Shown here: positions 1-11,983 of the stretch, one piece after another
Layout of the letters: each line of letters starts with the position of its first letter
Numbering within the stretch: position 1 is the stretch's first letter
Assembly: GCA_946405145.1 (NCBI GenBank)
Contig: CAMJGE010000011.1
Span: 1-64,000, forward strand
Reading direction: 5' to 3'
DNA length: 64,000 bases
DNA from: an uncultured Prevotella sp.
GTDB taxonomy: Bacteria > Bacteroidota > Bacteroidia > Bacteroidales > Bacteroidaceae
Made by a program: the position numbers and the translations under genes
The notes under the pieces: model-generated
What the model was told of the DNA's origin: nothing
Seen by the model: the letters and a program-made list of their open reading frames with translations, nothing else
Database searches by the model: none

Positions 1-2
1 CC

Positions 3-857
3 CTGAATGGGTTTGGAACCATCGCCCATGAGATATGCCATAGTCTGGGACTCCCAGATATCTATCCTCTGGGCTCTGCGACCAGCTTCTCTGCTGTCGA
101 TGAATGGAATCTGTTGGATGGCGGTAACTACACCAACAAAGGCTGGTGCCCGCCTAATCTCTCGGCTATGGAGAAGATGTATCTGGGATGGGATAAGCCT
201 GAGGAACTGACACAGGCCACGACCATTACGGACATGAAATCGGTGAGTGCCGGGGGCAAGAGTTATCTCATCCGTAATTCTGGAAATCCCGATGAATACT
301 ACCTGCTGGAGAACCGCCAACAGGAAGGCTGGGACTATGGCTGTCCGGGTAATGGCCTGCTCATCGTGCATGTGGATTTCCTGCAGTCGAGCTGGGGTAA
401 CAATGAAGTGAACATCTCTGATGATCATTATCGTTACGACCTGTTCCATGCCGACGGGAAGGACTATAGGGCCTGGGACCCCAGGAACGATGGTGAGGAT
501 CCCGACAAATATACCATGCCAAACTGTTTGCGCTGCAAGTTTCTCAGTACGTCGGCCTATCCCTTTGGGGAGAACCAGAGTCTGACGGATACCAGCGCTC
601 CCGCAGCGGTTCTCTTTTCGCCCAATGCCGATGGTGAACTGCTGATGTCGAAGGCCGTCACGAACATCCGTGTAGCCGATGACGGCACTGTATCCTTCGA
701 TTTTATGACAGATCCGACGGCGATCCGTCGTGTCCTGACAAATGAAGGCCACACCCAATGGTATGACCTTCATGGCAGACAGCTGCCCGGTGAGCCTCAG
801 ACACCAGGCCTCTATATCAATTCCGGAAAACTAATCCTTCGCCAAACTCATCGATGA
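3..857 (+). CDS. M6-family-like metalloprotease, C-terminal part (5' truncated by window edge)
   Basis: Open frame from base 3: [22 protein letters not shown]... contains HExxH (HEICH). C-terminus [11 protein letters not shown] resembles a Bacteroidetes secretion tail. Confidence 0.8.
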   Translation: MNGFGTIAHEICHSLGLPDIYPLGSATSFSAVDEWNLLDGGNYTNKGWCPPNLSAMEKMYLGWDKPEELTQATTITDMKSVSAGGKSYLIRNSGNPDEYYLLENRQQEGWDYGCPGNGLLIVHVDFLQSSWGNNEVNISDDHYRYDLFHADGKDYRAWDPRNDGEDPDKYTMPNCLRCKFLSTSAYPFGENQSLTDTSAPAAVLFSPNADGELLMSKAVTNIRVADDGTVSFDFMTDPTAIRRVLTNEGHTQWYDLHGRQLPGEPQTPGLYINSGKLILRQTHR

Positions 858-3324
858 TGATCGGCTTCGAACGATCCACCTCGTCGGCAAGCAGCTTCTT
901 CGACAGGTCGTTGAGCACGAACTGCTGAATGGCTCGTTTCACAGGACGGGCACCAAACTCCGGGTCGTAACCCTCCTCAGCCAGATAGTTGATGGCCTGA
1001 GGTGTGCACTCCAGCTGGATGCCCTGAGGCGCCAGCATCTCCGTCACCTTCTTCATCTGCAGGCGCACCACATCGGCAATCTGTTCCTTTGTGAGTGGCG
1101 TGAAGGTGATGATCTCGTCGATACGGTTCAGGAATTCCGGACGCATCGTCTGGCGCAACTGCTCCCGTGTCGCATTCGAGGTCATGATGATGATCGTGTT
1201 CTTGAAGTTGGCAGTACGTCCCTTATTGTCGGTCAGACGACCATCGTCCAGCACCTGCAACAGGATGTTGAACACATCGGGATGGGCCTTCTCGATCTCA
1301 TCGAAGAGCACCACGGAGTAGGGCTTGCGGCGCACGGCCTCTGTGAGCTGACCGCCCTCATCATAGCCCACGTAGCCCGGAGGCGCACCAATGAGTCGGC
1401 TCACACTGTACTTCTCCTGATACTCCGACATGTCGATACGTGTCATCATCGTCTCATCGTTGAAGAGGTAGTCGGCGAGCGTCTTAGCCAGTTCGGTCTT
1501 ACCGACACCGGTCGTACCCAGGAAGATGAAAGAGGCTATCGGTCGCTTCGGATCCTGCAAGCCGGCACGACTTCTGCGTACGGCATCAGAGACCGCCGTG
1601 ATCGCCTCCTCCTGACCAATCACACGCTTATGGAGCTCTGCTTCGAGGTGCAGCAGCTTTTCGCGTTCACTCTGCATCATCTTCGTGACAGGGATACCCG
1701 TCCAGCGCGATACCACCTCTGCAATATCGTCGGCTGTCACCTCCTCGCGTATCAGCGAATTGCCGTTCTGGGTGTTAGCCAACTGTGCCTGGATGGCCTT
1801 GATATCATCTTCGAGGGCCTTCAGCTTCGAGTAGCGTATCTCAGCCACCTTGCCATAGTCGCCTTCGCGCTCTGCACGCTCGGCTTCGTACTTCAGATTC
1901 TCAATATCTTGTTTGTCCTGCTGGATCTTATTCACCAGCTGGCGCTCACCTTCCCACTTGGCACGGAACTGGGTCTCCTGCTCGCGGAGTTCGGCAATCT
2001 CTTTGTCGAGTTGGGCTATCTTAGGCTCGTCTCCCTCGCGCTTGATGGCTTCGCGCTCGATCTCGAGCTGGGCCAGGCGGCGGGTGATTTCATCGAGCTC
2101 CTCTGGCACGGAGTCGCGCTCCATGCGCAGCTTGGCAGCTGCCTCGTCCATCAGGTCGATGGCCTTATCAGGCAGGAACCTTTCTGAGATATAACGCTCA
2201 GAGAGTTGTACGGCAGCGATACAGGCGTCATCCTGGATACGTACCTTGTGGTGGTTCTCGTAGCGCTCCTTCAGGCCTCGCAGGATAGAGATGGCAGACA
2301 GCTCATCAGGCTCATCGACCATCACGGTTTGGAATCGGCGCTCCAGGGCCTTGTCCTTCTCGAAGTATTTCTGATACTCGTTCAGGGTGGTGGCACCGAT
2401 GGCACGCAGTTCACCACGGGCGAGGGCAGGCTTCAGGATGTTGGCAGCGTCCATCGCACCCTCACCACCACCGGCACCTACCAGCGTGTGGATCTCATCG
2501 ATGAAGAGGATGATGCGGCCTTCTGCCTTCGTCACCTCGTTGATGACGCTCTTCAGGCGCTCCTCAAACTCACCCTTATACTTCGCACCTGCCACCAGCG
2601 CACCCATATCGAGGGAATAGAGCTGCTTGTCCTTCAGGTTCTCTGGCACGTCGCCACGTACGATACGACCTGCCAGACCTTCCACGATGGCGGTCTTACC
2701 AGTACCTGGCTCACCAATCAGGATCGGGTTGTTCTTCGTACGACGGGAAAGGATCTGCAACAGACGGCGGATCTCATCGTCACGACCGATGACAGGGTCG
2801 AGCTTACCCTGACGCGCCATATCAACCAGGTTCTTGGCGTACTTCTCCAGACTCTGGTAGTTGTCGTCAGCCGACTGCGACTGTACCTTCTGTCCCTGGC
2901 GCAGTGCCTGGATGGCCTGCAGCATCTCCTTCTCCGTACAACCGGCATCCTTCATGATACGGGCTGCGGTAGAGTTCACGCTGAGCAGGGCGAGCAGAAT
3001 CGGTTCTACGCTCACAAACTCGTCGCCCATCTTCTGGGCTGTCTCCTGCGCACGTACGAGTACATTATTACTATCGTTAGAGAGATAGGGCTGACCGCCT
3101 TGTACCTTCGGCAGATGCTTGATCTCCTGCTCTACGAGCATCTCGATCTGCTGGGCGTTCACCCCGAGTTTCTGGAAGATGAAGTTCGTTACGTCCTTCG
3201 CCTTCTCCAATACACCTTTCAGTATGTGTACAGGTTCGATGACCTGCTGACCGTTCAGCTGTGCGTTGTTCACCGCCTGCTGTACGGCCTCTTGTGCTTT
3301 GATTGTAAATTTGTCGAGTGTCAT
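817..3324 (-). CDS. clpB: ATP-dependent chaperone ClpB
   Basis: 835 aa; N-terminal Clp repeat, two Walker A motifs ([16 protein letters not shown]), middle coiled coil, [10 protein letters not shown]. Confidence 0.97.
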   Translation of the reverse strand: MTLDKFTIKAQEAVQQAVNNAQLNGQQVIEPVHILKGVLEKAKDVTNFIFQKLGVNAQQIEMLVEQEIKHLPKVQGGQPYLSNDSNNVLVRAQETAQKMGDEFVSVEPILLALLSVNSTAARIMKDAGCTEKEMLQAIQALRQGQKVQSQSADDNYQSLEKYAKNLVDMARQGKLDPVIGRDDEIRRLLQILSRRTKNNPILIGEPGTGKTAIVEGLAGRIVRGDVPENLKDKQLYSLDMGALVAGAKYKGEFEERLKSVINEVTKAEGRIILFIDEIHTLVGAGGGEGAMDAANILKPALARGELRAIGATTLNEYQKYFEKDKALERRFQTVMVDEPDELSAISILRGLKERYENHHKVRIQDDACIAAVQLSERYISERFLPDKAIDLMDEAAAKLRMERDSVPEELDEITRRLAQLEIEREAIKREGDEPKIAQLDKEIAELREQETQFRAKWEGERQLVNKIQQDKQDIENLKYEAERAEREGDYGKVAEIRYSKLKALEDDIKAIQAQLANTQNGNSLIREEVTADDIAEVVSRWTGIPVTKMMQSEREKLLHLEAELHKRVIGQEEAITAVSDAVRRSRAGLQDPKRPIASFIFLGTTGVGKTELAKTLADYLFNDETMMTRIDMSEYQEKYSVSRLIGAPPGYVGYDEGGQLTEAVRRKPYSVVLFDEIEKAHPDVFNILLQVLDDGRLTDNKGRTANFKNTIIIMTSNATREQLRQTMRPEFLNRIDEIITFTPLTKEQIADVVRLQMKKVTEMLAPQGIQLECTPQAINYLAEEGYDPEFGARPVKRAIQQFVLNDLSKKLLADEVDRSKPIIIDEFGEGLVFRN

Positions 3325-3475
3325 ATCTAAATCCTCCTATGTTTTACCCTTAGAGCATCAAAGGCTGTGCCTTGGGAAGAATTTATGACAATTTGTCGGA
3401 TAATGATGACGTTTCGTCAGTTATGATGGCTAAAAATCCTCATAAATGGGGATTGCACAGGTCGTGGAATAAGTG

Positions 3476-3483
3476 TACCTTTG
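3476..3483 (+). promoter_or_regulatory. Bacteroidetes -7 box (TACCTTTG) upstream of TonB-dependent receptor
   Basis: Matches TAnnTTTG about 30 bp upstream of the ATG at 3516. Confidence 0.6.
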
Positions 3484-3515
3484 CACCCGAATTTTAATTA
3501 ATACCATTTAGAGAT

Positions 3516-5945
3516 ATGAATTGTAACCGTCTTATCTGTAGTTCTTTGATGGTGCTTTGTCTGAGTGCTCAGGCAGAGGTAGCCAAGGAATTGACAGACT
3601 CTTCCCGTGTGATTGACCTCGATGAGGTCGTGGTTGTTTCACAACCCAAAGAACAGGTGCGCCTGCGCCTCCAGCCCGTCAGCTCGAATGTGTTGGGCAG
3701 TGAGCAGCTCCAGCAGCTCCATGTGCGCGACCTGTCGCAGTTGTCGCAGTATGTACCAGCGTTCACCATGCCCTCGTATGGCTCACGCCTCACCTCTTCG
3801 ATGTATGTGCGTGGTATCGGTTCACGTGTCAACAGTCCGGCAGTGGGTGTCTATTACGATAACATCCCCCTGATGTCGAAGGCTGCCTTCAACAATCATT
3901 TCTATATGCTCGACCGTGTGGATATCCTGCGTGGACCTCAGGGTACACTCTATGGACAGAACACCGAGGGTGGACTGGTGCGTATCTACTCCAAGAACCC
4001 CATGAACTATCAGGGTACGGACATCCGTCTTGGCATTGGAACAGGTCTGTATAGTAATGTAGAGGTGGCTCACCACCATCGTCCCAGCGACAAGCTCGCC
4101 TTTACGGTGGCTGGCTTCTACAGTGGTCTCAAAGGTTTTATCAACAATGATAACTTCTCTGAGAAGAACGACAAGAGCAATGAGGCTGGCGGTAAGCTGC
4201 GCCTGATCTATCAGCCCAACCCGAAGTTGAAGTTCGACTGGACGGCTGATTACCAGTATGTGAACCAGAACGGCTTTGCCTACGGAGAGTTCCATCCTTT
4301 CGATTATCTGCCCTATATCGAGAGCTCGAGTTTCCTGCCTGCCGACGAGACGGTGATGGATCCTGCCACCACCATCATGAACGGCTATAAGCGTAATATG
4401 TTCAATACGGGTGTCTCTATTGGCTACAACATGGAGAAGCTGCTCTTCACCTCTACCACCAGCTATCAGTACCTCAAGGATATGATGCTGATGGATCAGG
4501 ACTATATGACACCCGACTATCTGCAACTTCATCAGAATCAGAAGATGAACGCCCTCACGCAGGAGTTCGTGCTCCGCTCGCACGACAAGAGTCGCTGGCA
4601 GCATGCTACAGGTCTCTTTGGGGCCTATCAGTGGTTGCGCACAGATGCACCTGTGTCGTTCGGCGATGCCATCACTGGTCCTATCGGCAATGCCATCACC
4701 AACGCCATGCGTGGCGCCATGCAGCAGTCGATGTATCCGCGTATGTACCAGCAGATGCTGGAACAGATGATCGCCCAGGGCATGCCTGAGGCTGTGGCTG
4801 CCAAGCAGGCTGAGGCTGCCGCCAATGCCGCTGTGCAGAAAGCGATCGACGGTGTGACGATGAGCGCAGAGATGGGCGTGCCTGAGTCGTTCAAGACGCC
4901 TACGTTCAATTTTGCCGTCTTCCACGAGTCGAACATCCTCCTGGCTGACCGTCTGAAGCTCACCCTCGGTCTCCGTTTCAATGTCGATCGCGTGAAGATC
5001 GAGTACGACGCCCTTGCCTATATGAACATGACAGGTGGCACTGCCGAGCGTCAGGCTACCTATCACCTCACCTCACATGTGCAGGACAGTCGCTCAAAGA
5101 CCTATACCCAGCTGTTGCCGAAGATCGGACTCACCTATACCTTCGATGAGAAGATCGGTAACATCTATGCCCTTGTGTCGAAAGGCTATCGTGCCGGTGG
5201 CTACAACATCCAGATGTTCAGCGATATCCTGCAGACCGACCTGAATGCGCATCAGCAGGATGCCATGCGTGGCGACTATGACGTGGCGCATACCGTTGCC
5301 GACTATGACGCTATCGAGGAGACGATTGCCTATAAGCCCGAGGAGTCGTGGAACTATGAGATCGGTACCCACCTGAACCTCTTCGACTCACAGGTGCACT
5401 TCGACCTCGCCCTCTATTACCTGAAGATCCGCAACCAGCAGCTCTCACAGATGATTCCTGGCTCGAACTACGGTCGTATGATGGTGAATGCTGGTAAGAG
5501 CCACTCCTTGGGTGTGGAGGCTACCCTGCGAGGCAAGGCTGTTGACAACACCCTCGACTGGGGACTGACCTATGGTTACACCAACGCAAAATTTGATGAA
5601 TATGAGGATTTCAAGGACAACTATGTGCCTTATGTACCGCAGCACACGCTGAGTGCCATGATCGACTACCATTTCGGTAAGTTTACCCTTGGCGCCAACC
5701 TCTCCGGACAGGGTAAGACCTGGTGGGACGAGGCTAACACCTACGCCCAGAAGTTCTATGCCCTGCTCGGTGCGCATGCCGACTATGACTTCGGCCCTGT
5801 CGTGGTCAGCCTCTGGGGACGCAACCTGACCAACACGCATTATAATACCTTCGCTGTGGCGTCAAGCGCAGCTGGAGGCCAGCGCTACTTCGCACAGAAA
5901 GGCACACCCGTACAGGTGGGTCTCGACGTGAACATCCACTTCTAA
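3516..5945 (+). CDS. TonB-dependent receptor
   Basis: 809 aa; plug domain (VSSNVLGSEQLQQL...RGIGSRVNSPAVGVYYDNIPL...LRGPQGTLYGQNTEGG) and C-terminal beta-barrel ending VGLDVNIHF. Confidence 0.93.
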   Translation: MNCNRLICSSLMVLCLSAQAEVAKELTDSSRVIDLDEVVVVSQPKEQVRLRLQPVSSNVLGSEQLQQLHVRDLSQLSQYVPAFTMPSYGSRLTSSMYVRGIGSRVNSPAVGVYYDNIPLMSKAAFNNHFYMLDRVDILRGPQGTLYGQNTEGGLVRIYSKNPMNYQGTDIRLGIGTGLYSNVEVAHHHRPSDKLAFTVAGFYSGLKGFINNDNFSEKNDKSNEAGGKLRLIYQPNPKLKFDWTADYQYVNQNGFAYGEFHPFDYLPYIESSSFLPADETVMDPATTIMNGYKRNMFNTGVSIGYNMEKLLFTSTTSYQYLKDMMLMDQDYMTPDYLQLHQNQKMNALTQEFVLRSHDKSRWQHATGLFGAYQWLRTDAPVSFGDAITGPIGNAITNAMRGAMQQSMYPRMYQQMLEQMIAQGMPEAVAAKQAEAAANAAVQKAIDGVTMSAEMGVPESFKTPTFNFAVFHESNILLADRLKLTLGLRFNVDRVKIEYDALAYMNMTGGTAERQATYHLTSHVQDSRSKTYTQLLPKIGLTYTFDEKIGNIYALVSKGYRAGGYNIQMFSDILQTDLNAHQQDAMRGDYDVAHTVADYDAIEETIAYKPEESWNYEIGTHLNLFDSQVHFDLALYYLKIRNQQLSQMIPGSNYGRMMVNAGKSHSLGVEATLRGKAVDNTLDWGLTYGYTNAKFDEYEDFKDNYVPYVPQHTLSAMIDYHFGKFTLGANLSGQGKTWWDEANTYAQKFYALLGAHADYDFGPVVVSLWGRNLTNTHYNTFAVASSAAGGQRYFAQKGTPVQVGLDVNIHF

Positions 5946-5983
5946 AACAAAAATCCCTCGCAATCGCGAGGGATTTTTGTTTT
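5944..5983. terminator. Bidirectional intrinsic terminator between convergent genes
   Basis: Perfect arms AAAACAAAAATCCCTCGC / GCGAGGGATTTTTGTTTT with a 4-nt loop. Confidence 0.85.
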
Positions 5984-8420
5984 ACATCGTCACTTCTACG
6001 GTGTGCTTACCAGCAGAGTAGGGGATGACGGTACCATCAACCGGTTTGCCGTCGAGGGTGATCTGCTTCACACCCTTCTGACTGCCGTTCGGATGGATGG
6101 TGATCTCATATTCTGCCTCACGGAACTTACGGGTTACCACATAGTCGGTGGCTGTCTCTGGCAGACAGGGATCAATGCGGATGCCGTCGTAGTCGGGCTT
6201 GATTCCGAGGATAAACTCTGATACTGTGTACCACATCCAGGCAGCTGTACCCGTGAGCCAGGAGTTCTTACCCTCACCAGGCTTGTAAGCGTCCTTACCG
6301 GCTACCATCTGACAGTTCACGTATGGCTCCACCTTATGTAGTGTCTGGTATTTCTCCTCCACGTATGAGGGCAGGATCTTCGCATAGTGACTCCAGGCAT
6401 CGTTACCACGACCTGCGATACACTCACCGATGATCACCCAAGGATTGTTATGACAGAAGATACCGGCGTTCTCCTTATAACCCTCGGGATAAGAGGATAT
6501 CTCACCATACTCGTAGATATACTTGCTGAAGGCAGGATTGTTGAGCACCATACCATGCTCGCACTCCAGGTACTTCTTGCAGGAGTCGAGCGACTTAGCC
6601 ACCATGCCGTCCTCGGCACCGATCTCAGCCATCGTACACCAGCCCTGACTCTCAATGAAGATCTTGGCCTCCTCGCACTCGTTGGAACCGATCTTACGGC
6701 CATAGAAATCGTAGGCACGGAGATACCACTCACCATCCCAGCCATGCTTCTTCACAGCCTCGATCATCGCATCGACAGCCTGTTGCATACGGGCAGCCTC
6801 GTCGGCCTTGCCGATCTTCTTACAGAGAGCTACATAGTCCTTACCGGTGACTACGAAGAGACCTGCAATCATCAACGACTCTGCCTTGGTGCCTTCAGAC
6901 ACATTCTCGGTGGTCTGGAAGCTCTCATTGGGATCCCAAGAGAAGCAGTTCAGGTTCAGACAGTCGTTCCAGTCGGCACGTCCAATGAGTGGCAGCATGT
7001 GAGGACCAAGGTTCTTGATCACATGATCCATCGAGATCTTCAGGTGGTCGAAGAGGGTTACCTCAGAACCGGGCTGATTGTCGAAGGGCACCATCTCATC
7101 AAGGATAGAGAAGTCGCCTGTCTCCTTGATGTAAGCCACGGTACCGAAGATAAGCCAGCAGGGATCATCGTTAAAGCCACCGCCGATATCATTGTTACCG
7201 CGCTTTGTGAGCGGCTGGTACTGGTGGTAGCAACCACCATCGGGGAACTGTGTCGAAGCGATGTCGATGATACGCTGACGCGCACGTGGCGGTATCTGAT
7301 GTACGAAGCCCACAAGGTCCTGGTTACTGTCACGGAAGCCCATGCCACGACCTACGCCACTCTCGAAGAAACTTGCACTGCGAGAGAAGTTGAAGGTGAC
7401 CATACACTGGTACTGGTTCCAGATGTTCACCATGCGGTCGAGCTTGTCGTTGCCTGTCTTTACCTTATAGATATTCAACAGCGCATCCCAGTACTCGCAG
7501 AGGGCTGCAAAAGCCTTATCCACCTTCTCGGTGGTGTCGAGCTCAGCAATGAGGGCATGCGCCTTTTTCTTGTTGATCACCTGAGGTGCCTCGAACTTCT
7601 CATCCTGTTCATTTTCGATATAACCCAGCAGGAACACGAAGTCCTTGCTCTCGCCTGGCTGCAGTGTCACCTCGATATAATGTGAGGCAATCGGGCTCCA
7701 GCCATGGGCATGACTGTTACGGGGCTTACCCTCCATGACTGCATCGGGGTTAGCGAACTCGTTGTAGAGGCCTACGAAGGTCTCACGGTCGGTATCGAAG
7801 CCCTGAATCGGTGCATTCACATGATAGAAAGCGTAGTGGTTACGACGCTCACGATATTCTGTCTTGTGATAAATCGTCGAGTTTTCAATCTCCACTTCAC
7901 CTGTTGAGAAATTACGCTGGAAATTCTCCATGTCGGTAGCAGCATTCCAGAGGCACCACTCCTCGAATGAGAAGAGCTTCAACTGCTTCACCTCAGAAGA
8001 CTCGTTCTTCAGTGTGAGCTTCTGTACCTCAGCCCATTTCTTCAGGGGCACGAAGAAGAGCACTGAGGCCTCGACACCATTCTTACGACCCGTGATACGG
8101 GTGTAGCTCATGCCATGACGGCACTCGTAGAAGTCGAGCGGAGTCTTACAGGGTTTCCAACCAGGGTTCCACACGGTATCGCCATCCTTGATGTAGAAAT
8201 AACGGCCGCCATTATCCATCGGCACATTATTGTAGCGATAGCGGGTGATGCGGCGGAACTTAGCATCCTTATAGAAGCTGTAACCACCTGCGGTATTAGA
8301 GATGAGTGAGAAGAAATCCTCATTGCCCAGATAGTTGATCCAGGGCCATGGTGTCTGCGGGTCTGTAATGACATACTCGCGATGCTGGTCGTCGAAATGA
8401 CCGTAACGTTTCTGTTCCAT
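5982..8420 (-). CDS. GH94 family glycoside phosphorylase (cellobiose phosphorylase-like)
   Basis: 812 aa; [50 protein letters not shown] and [23 protein letters not shown] are typical GH94 motifs. Confidence 0.92.
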   Translation of the reverse strand: MEQKRYGHFDDQHREYVITDPQTPWPWINYLGNEDFFSLISNTAGGYSFYKDAKFRRITRYRYNNVPMDNGGRYFYIKDGDTVWNPGWKPCKTPLDFYECRHGMSYTRITGRKNGVEASVLFFVPLKKWAEVQKLTLKNESSEVKQLKLFSFEEWCLWNAATDMENFQRNFSTGEVEIENSTIYHKTEYRERRNHYAFYHVNAPIQGFDTDRETFVGLYNEFANPDAVMEGKPRNSHAHGWSPIASHYIEVTLQPGESKDFVFLLGYIENEQDEKFEAPQVINKKKAHALIAELDTTEKVDKAFAALCEYWDALLNIYKVKTGNDKLDRMVNIWNQYQCMVTFNFSRSASFFESGVGRGMGFRDSNQDLVGFVHQIPPRARQRIIDIASTQFPDGGCYHQYQPLTKRGNNDIGGGFNDDPCWLIFGTVAYIKETGDFSILDEMVPFDNQPGSEVTLFDHLKISMDHVIKNLGPHMLPLIGRADWNDCLNLNCFSWDPNESFQTTENVSEGTKAESLMIAGLFVVTGKDYVALCKKIGKADEAARMQQAVDAMIEAVKKHGWDGEWYLRAYDFYGRKIGSNECEEAKIFIESQGWCTMAEIGAEDGMVAKSLDSCKKYLECEHGMVLNNPAFSKYIYEYGEISSYPEGYKENAGIFCHNNPWVIIGECIAGRGNDAWSHYAKILPSYVEEKYQTLHKVEPYVNCQMVAGKDAYKPGEGKNSWLTGTAAWMWYTVSEFILGIKPDYDGIRIDPCLPETATDYVVTRKFREAEYEITIHPNGSQKGVKQITLDGKPVDGTVIPYSAGKHTVEVTM

Positions 8421-8542
8421 ATAAGTTTAAGTTAGATAAGAATTTTCTGGCAAAGATACAAAAACTTTTGGATACGAATCGCATTTTTAGCAAGAAAAAG
8501 TAACTTTTAGAATGTTTTTTTGGATAATTGACAAAAAAGGAT

Positions 8543-8550
8543 TACTTTTG
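8543..8550 (+). promoter_or_regulatory. -7 box TACTTTTG upstream of fabG-like gene
   Basis: TAnnTTTG match 35 bp upstream of the ATG at 8585. Confidence 0.5.
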
Positions 8551-8584
8551 CACATTATTTTAATCATAGAAGAAAAGAAACGCG

Positions 8585-9316
8585 ATGAAATACGCATTAG
8601 TGACGGGTGCATCCCGAGGTATAGGAAAGGCTGTTGCCCTGCGCCTTGCTGCAGCAGGCTGGCCAGTAGTGATTAATTTCCTGAGTAACAAAGAGGCTGC
8701 CCAGCAGGTAGCTGATGAGATCGCTGCCAACGGCGGTACAGCAGAGCTGTTGCCCTTCGACACCAGTGATCCCAAGGCAATAGAGACCGCCCTGACACAA
8801 TGGGAGGCAGCTCATCCCGAAGACTGGTTCGGTTGTCTGGTCAACAATGCCGGTATCCGTCGTGACAACGTGATGTTCATGATGTCGGATGAAGACTGGC
8901 ACAGTGTGCTTGACACCACCCTGAACGGCTATTTTTTCATCACCCGTCATCTGCTGAAGCACATGATGCCTCGTAAGCGTGGTGGTCGTATCATCAATAT
9001 GGCTTCACTCTCAGGTGTGAAAGGTCTGCCTGGACAGGCTAACTACAGTGCTGCAAAGGCTGCCATCATCGGTGCCACGAAGTCGCTGGCTCAGGAGGTT
9101 GGTCCCCGTAACATCACCGTGAATGCCATCGCACCTGGTTTCATTGAGACCGATATGACCAAGGGACTGCCTGTGGATGACCTGAAGAAGTCGATTCCGA
9201 CAGGTCGTTTCGGTAAACCAGAGGAAGTGGCTGCACTGGCTGCCTTCCTGGCTTCTGACGAGGCTGCCTATATCACTGGTGAGGTGATCAACATTAACGG
9301 CGGACTTTATACATAA
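8585..9316 (+). CDS. fabG: 3-oxoacyl-ACP reductase-like SDR
   Basis: 243 aa; TGASRGIG, NNAG, YSAAK motifs. Confidence 0.92.
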   Translation: MKYALVTGASRGIGKAVALRLAAAGWPVVINFLSNKEAAQQVADEIAANGGTAELLPFDTSDPKAIETALTQWEAAHPEDWFGCLVNNAGIRRDNVMFMMSDEDWHSVLDTTLNGYFFITRHLLKHMMPRKRGGRIINMASLSGVKGLPGQANYSAAKAAIIGATKSLAQEVGPRNITVNAIAPGFIETDMTKGLPVDDLKKSIPTGRFGKPEEVAALAAFLASDEAAYITGEVININGGLYT

Positions 9317-9356
9317 TGTAAAAATGTAAAAATTAAAAAATTAGATATTTAAAGGG

Positions 9357-10577
9357 GTGAGAAGGGTTGTCATTACGGGAATGGGCATCTGGTCGTGTCT
9401 GGGTACTGACCGAGAGACCGTGAAGGAGTCACTCTTTCACGGTAAGTCGGGTATTGTACTCGATCAGGAGCGTGTCGCCTATGGCTATCGCTCTGGTCTG
9501 ACAGGACTGGTGGAGACACCTGTGATTACCAAACAGATGTTGGACCGCCATACCCGTGCAGGCATGTCGGAAGAGGCACAGTATGCCTATATGGCTTCGC
9601 GCCAGGCTTTTGAACAGGCCCTGATAGATGACGACTATCTGCATCAGCATGAGGTGGGTTGTATCTTCGGCAACGACTCTTCTGCCAAGGCTGTCAGAGA
9701 GTCGGCCATGCTCATGGAACAGCACCACGACTCTGCGTTGCTAGGCTATGGCAGTGTGTTCCAGTCGATGAACTCGACAGTGACGATGAACCTCACCACC
9801 ATCTTCCATCTGAGAGGTGTGAACTTCACGGTGAGTGCTGCCTGTTCGAGTGGCAGTCATTCCATCGGACTGGGTTATATGCTCATCCAGCAGGGGTTGC
9901 AGGAGATGATCCTCTGCGGTGGTGCACAGGAGACGAATCCCTATTCGATGTCATCATTTGATGCCTTAGGGGCTTTCTCTATCAGGACTGATGAACCCAC
10001 CAAGGCCAGCAGACCCTTTGACAAGAGTCGTGACGGACTGATTCCCAGTGGTGGTGCAGCAGCTCTTGTGTTAGAGGACTATGAGCATGCCATCGCACGT
10101 GGTGCTACAATCCTGGCAGAAGTGAAAGGCTATGGCTTCTCTGGCAATGGAGGAGGTATCTCAGAACCCAGTGACAACGGTAGTGTGATTGCCATGACCC
10201 GTGCCTTGAAGCAGGCAGGACTGGACGTAAGTGACATCGACTATATCAACGCCCATGCCACCTCTACGCCACAAGGTGATATGTATGAGGCCATCGCCCT
10301 CGACCGCATGTTCCATGGACAGCATGCCCTCATCAGCTCAACCAAGTCGATGACTGGTCATGAGTGTTGGATGGCAGGTGCCTCAGAGATCGTATATAGC
10401 ATCCTGATGATGCAGCACCACTTCGTGGCACCCAATATAAACTTCGAACAGCCAGATGAATATTCTGAGCCATTGAACCTCGCAGTAAAAACTGTGGAGA
10501 CTGAGGTAAACACCGTACTGAGCAACTCATTTGGTTTCGGTGGTACCAACAGTGCATTAATCATTCAAAAGATATGA
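9357..10577 (+). CDS. beta-ketoacyl-ACP synthase (KAS I/II type), GTG start
   Basis: 406 aa; active-site AACSSGSHSIG, HATSTPQGD, STKSMTGHE. Confidence 0.9.
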   Translation: MRRVVITGMGIWSCLGTDRETVKESLFHGKSGIVLDQERVAYGYRSGLTGLVETPVITKQMLDRHTRAGMSEEAQYAYMASRQAFEQALIDDDYLHQHEVGCIFGNDSSAKAVRESAMLMEQHHDSALLGYGSVFQSMNSTVTMNLTTIFHLRGVNFTVSAACSSGSHSIGLGYMLIQQGLQEMILCGGAQETNPYSMSSFDALGAFSIRTDEPTKASRPFDKSRDGLIPSGGAAALVLEDYEHAIARGATILAEVKGYGFSGNGGGISEPSDNGSVIAMTRALKQAGLDVSDIDYINAHATSTPQGDMYEAIALDRMFHGQHALISSTKSMTGHECWMAGASEIVYSILMMQHHFVAPNINFEQPDEYSEPLNLAVKTVETEVNTVLSNSFGFGGTNSALIIQKI

Positions 10578-10798
10578 ACGAAAAAGAACATATAAGAGAA
10601 TTATTAGAAGACGCCTTACCTTTAGTAGATTTCGATTCAGAATTCCTGTTTAGTGAACTCGACTCCCTGGGGGTTACAACCATCCTGATGGTCCTGTCTG
10701 ATGCCTATGGTATCCGATTGGAGGCTACCGATGCCACCCCACGTAACCTGAAGTCGCTCGACAGTCTGGAAGCCCTTGTGGCGTCGAAACTGAAATAA
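10574..10798 (+). CDS. acyl carrier protein
   Basis: 74 aa with phosphopantetheine motif DSLG; 4-bp ATGA overlap with upstream KAS. Confidence 0.85.
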   Translation: MNEKEHIRELLEDALPLVDFDSEFLFSELDSLGVTTILMVLSDAYGIRLEATDATPRNLKSLDSLEALVASKLK

Positions 10799-10802
10799 GA
10801 AA

Positions 10803-11963
10803 TTAGTTGTGTCGGGCAATAGCTTGTGCCACGATATAAGCTGTCGTCCAGGCTGCCTGAAAGTTGAAGCCGCCCGTGACACCATCAATATCGAGAACCT
10901 CTCCTGCAAAGAAGACGCAGGGGAGGTCTTTGCTTTCCAAGGTGTTGGTATCGACAGCTGAGAGGCTGACACCACCGCAGGTGACAAACTCATCCTTGAA
11001 GGCTGCACGACCGGCTATCTGATAGTTGTCGTTACAGAGACAGTTCGTCAGGCGGTTCAGATCCTTCTGTGTGAGATGCTGCCAGCGATACTGTGCCCGC
11101 TCACCTAATGTCTTCTCCAGAAGATAGTTCCACAGTCGGGTAGGGAGATTGAAAGGACGTATCGTTGCTAACTGCTTTTGGGGATGTTCCGCGATGATGG
11201 TCTGCAGTTCTGTCTGTACCTCGGCATCCTTCCGGTTGCACCAGTTGACAGCCAAAGGCATCTGATACTGATGGCCGTACAGCTCTCGCGCTGCATAGCT
11301 GGAGAGACGTAAGATAGCAGGCCCGCTCATTCCCCAGTGGGTGATGAGCAGTGGACCAGACGCCTTGAACTTAGTACTAGGGATATAGGCAGTTGCCTCT
11401 TCCACCACCGTTCCCATCAAAGCACGTAACGCCTCGTCTTCGATGTTGAAGGTAAACAGTGACGGTACGTTCTCCGTCGTTGGCACTCCAGTCATGGAAG
11501 CCGTACCACCACCCGTGGTCACAGCAATGTAATCGTAGTCTTTCAGTTCATCGAGAGCAGTGATCTTCCGTTCAGTCAGAATCTCCACACCTAACCGTTT
11601 GGCATAAAGCAGGAAGGTGTTGATGATGGTATGAGAATCCTGCGAGGCAGGAAACACGCACTCATCGTCCTGTGTCACCAGTCGTACACCGTGCTTTTCA
11701 AACCAGTCATATGCATCACGATAATCAAAAGTTTTGAAGAGACGCTTCATCAACCAGTGACCACGTGGATAGACCTGTGAGAGGTCGCTGACGGCAGCAA
11801 AGGAATTCGTGCAGTTACAGCGCCCGCCACCCGACACTTCCACCTTCGCCAGTACCTTCTTCGACTTCTCGAAGATCGTCACTTCCATCGTGGGCATCAT
11901 CTCCTTGAGATTGATGGCCAGGAAAAAGCCTGCGGCCCCACCGCCGATAATCGCTGTCCTCAT
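10803..11963 (-). CDS. NAD(P)/FAD-dependent oxidoreductase, HI0933/BaiN-like
   Basis: 386 aa; AIIGGGAAGFFLAINL, EVSGGGRCNCTNS, GEVLDIDGVTGGFNFQAAW. Confidence 0.92.
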   Translation of the reverse strand: MRTAIIGGGAAGFFLAINLKEMMPTMEVTIFEKSKKVLAKVEVSGGGRCNCTNSFAAVSDLSQVYPRGHWLMKRLFKTFDYRDAYDWFEKHGVRLVTQDDECVFPASQDSHTIINTFLLYAKRLGVEILTERKITALDELKDYDYIAVTTGGGTASMTGVPTTENVPSLFTFNIEDEALRALMGTVVEEATAYIPSTKFKASGPLLITHWGMSGPAILRLSSYAARELYGHQYQMPLAVNWCNRKDAEVQTELQTIIAEHPQKQLATIRPFNLPTRLWNYLLEKTLGERAQYRWQHLTQKDLNRLTNCLCNDNYQIAGRAAFKDEFVTCGGVSLSAVDTNTLESKDLPCVFFAGEVLDIDGVTGGFNFQAAWTTAYIVAQAIARHN

Positions 11964-11983
11964 TTTTACATTTTTACATTATC

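Noticed and set aside
2206-3330. 374-aa plus-strand ORF opposite clpB, plus 1282-2187
   Set aside because: Antisense shadow ORFs of a clear ClpB; low-complexity Leu/Val/His-rich translation with no family signal.
3822-5066. 414-aa minus-strand ORF in the TonB-dependent receptor
   Set aside because: Antisense shadow ORF, His/Ile-rich, no recognisable domain.
6387-7685. 432-aa plus-strand ORF opposite the GH94 gene
   Set aside because: Antisense shadow of a well-supported GH94 coding region.
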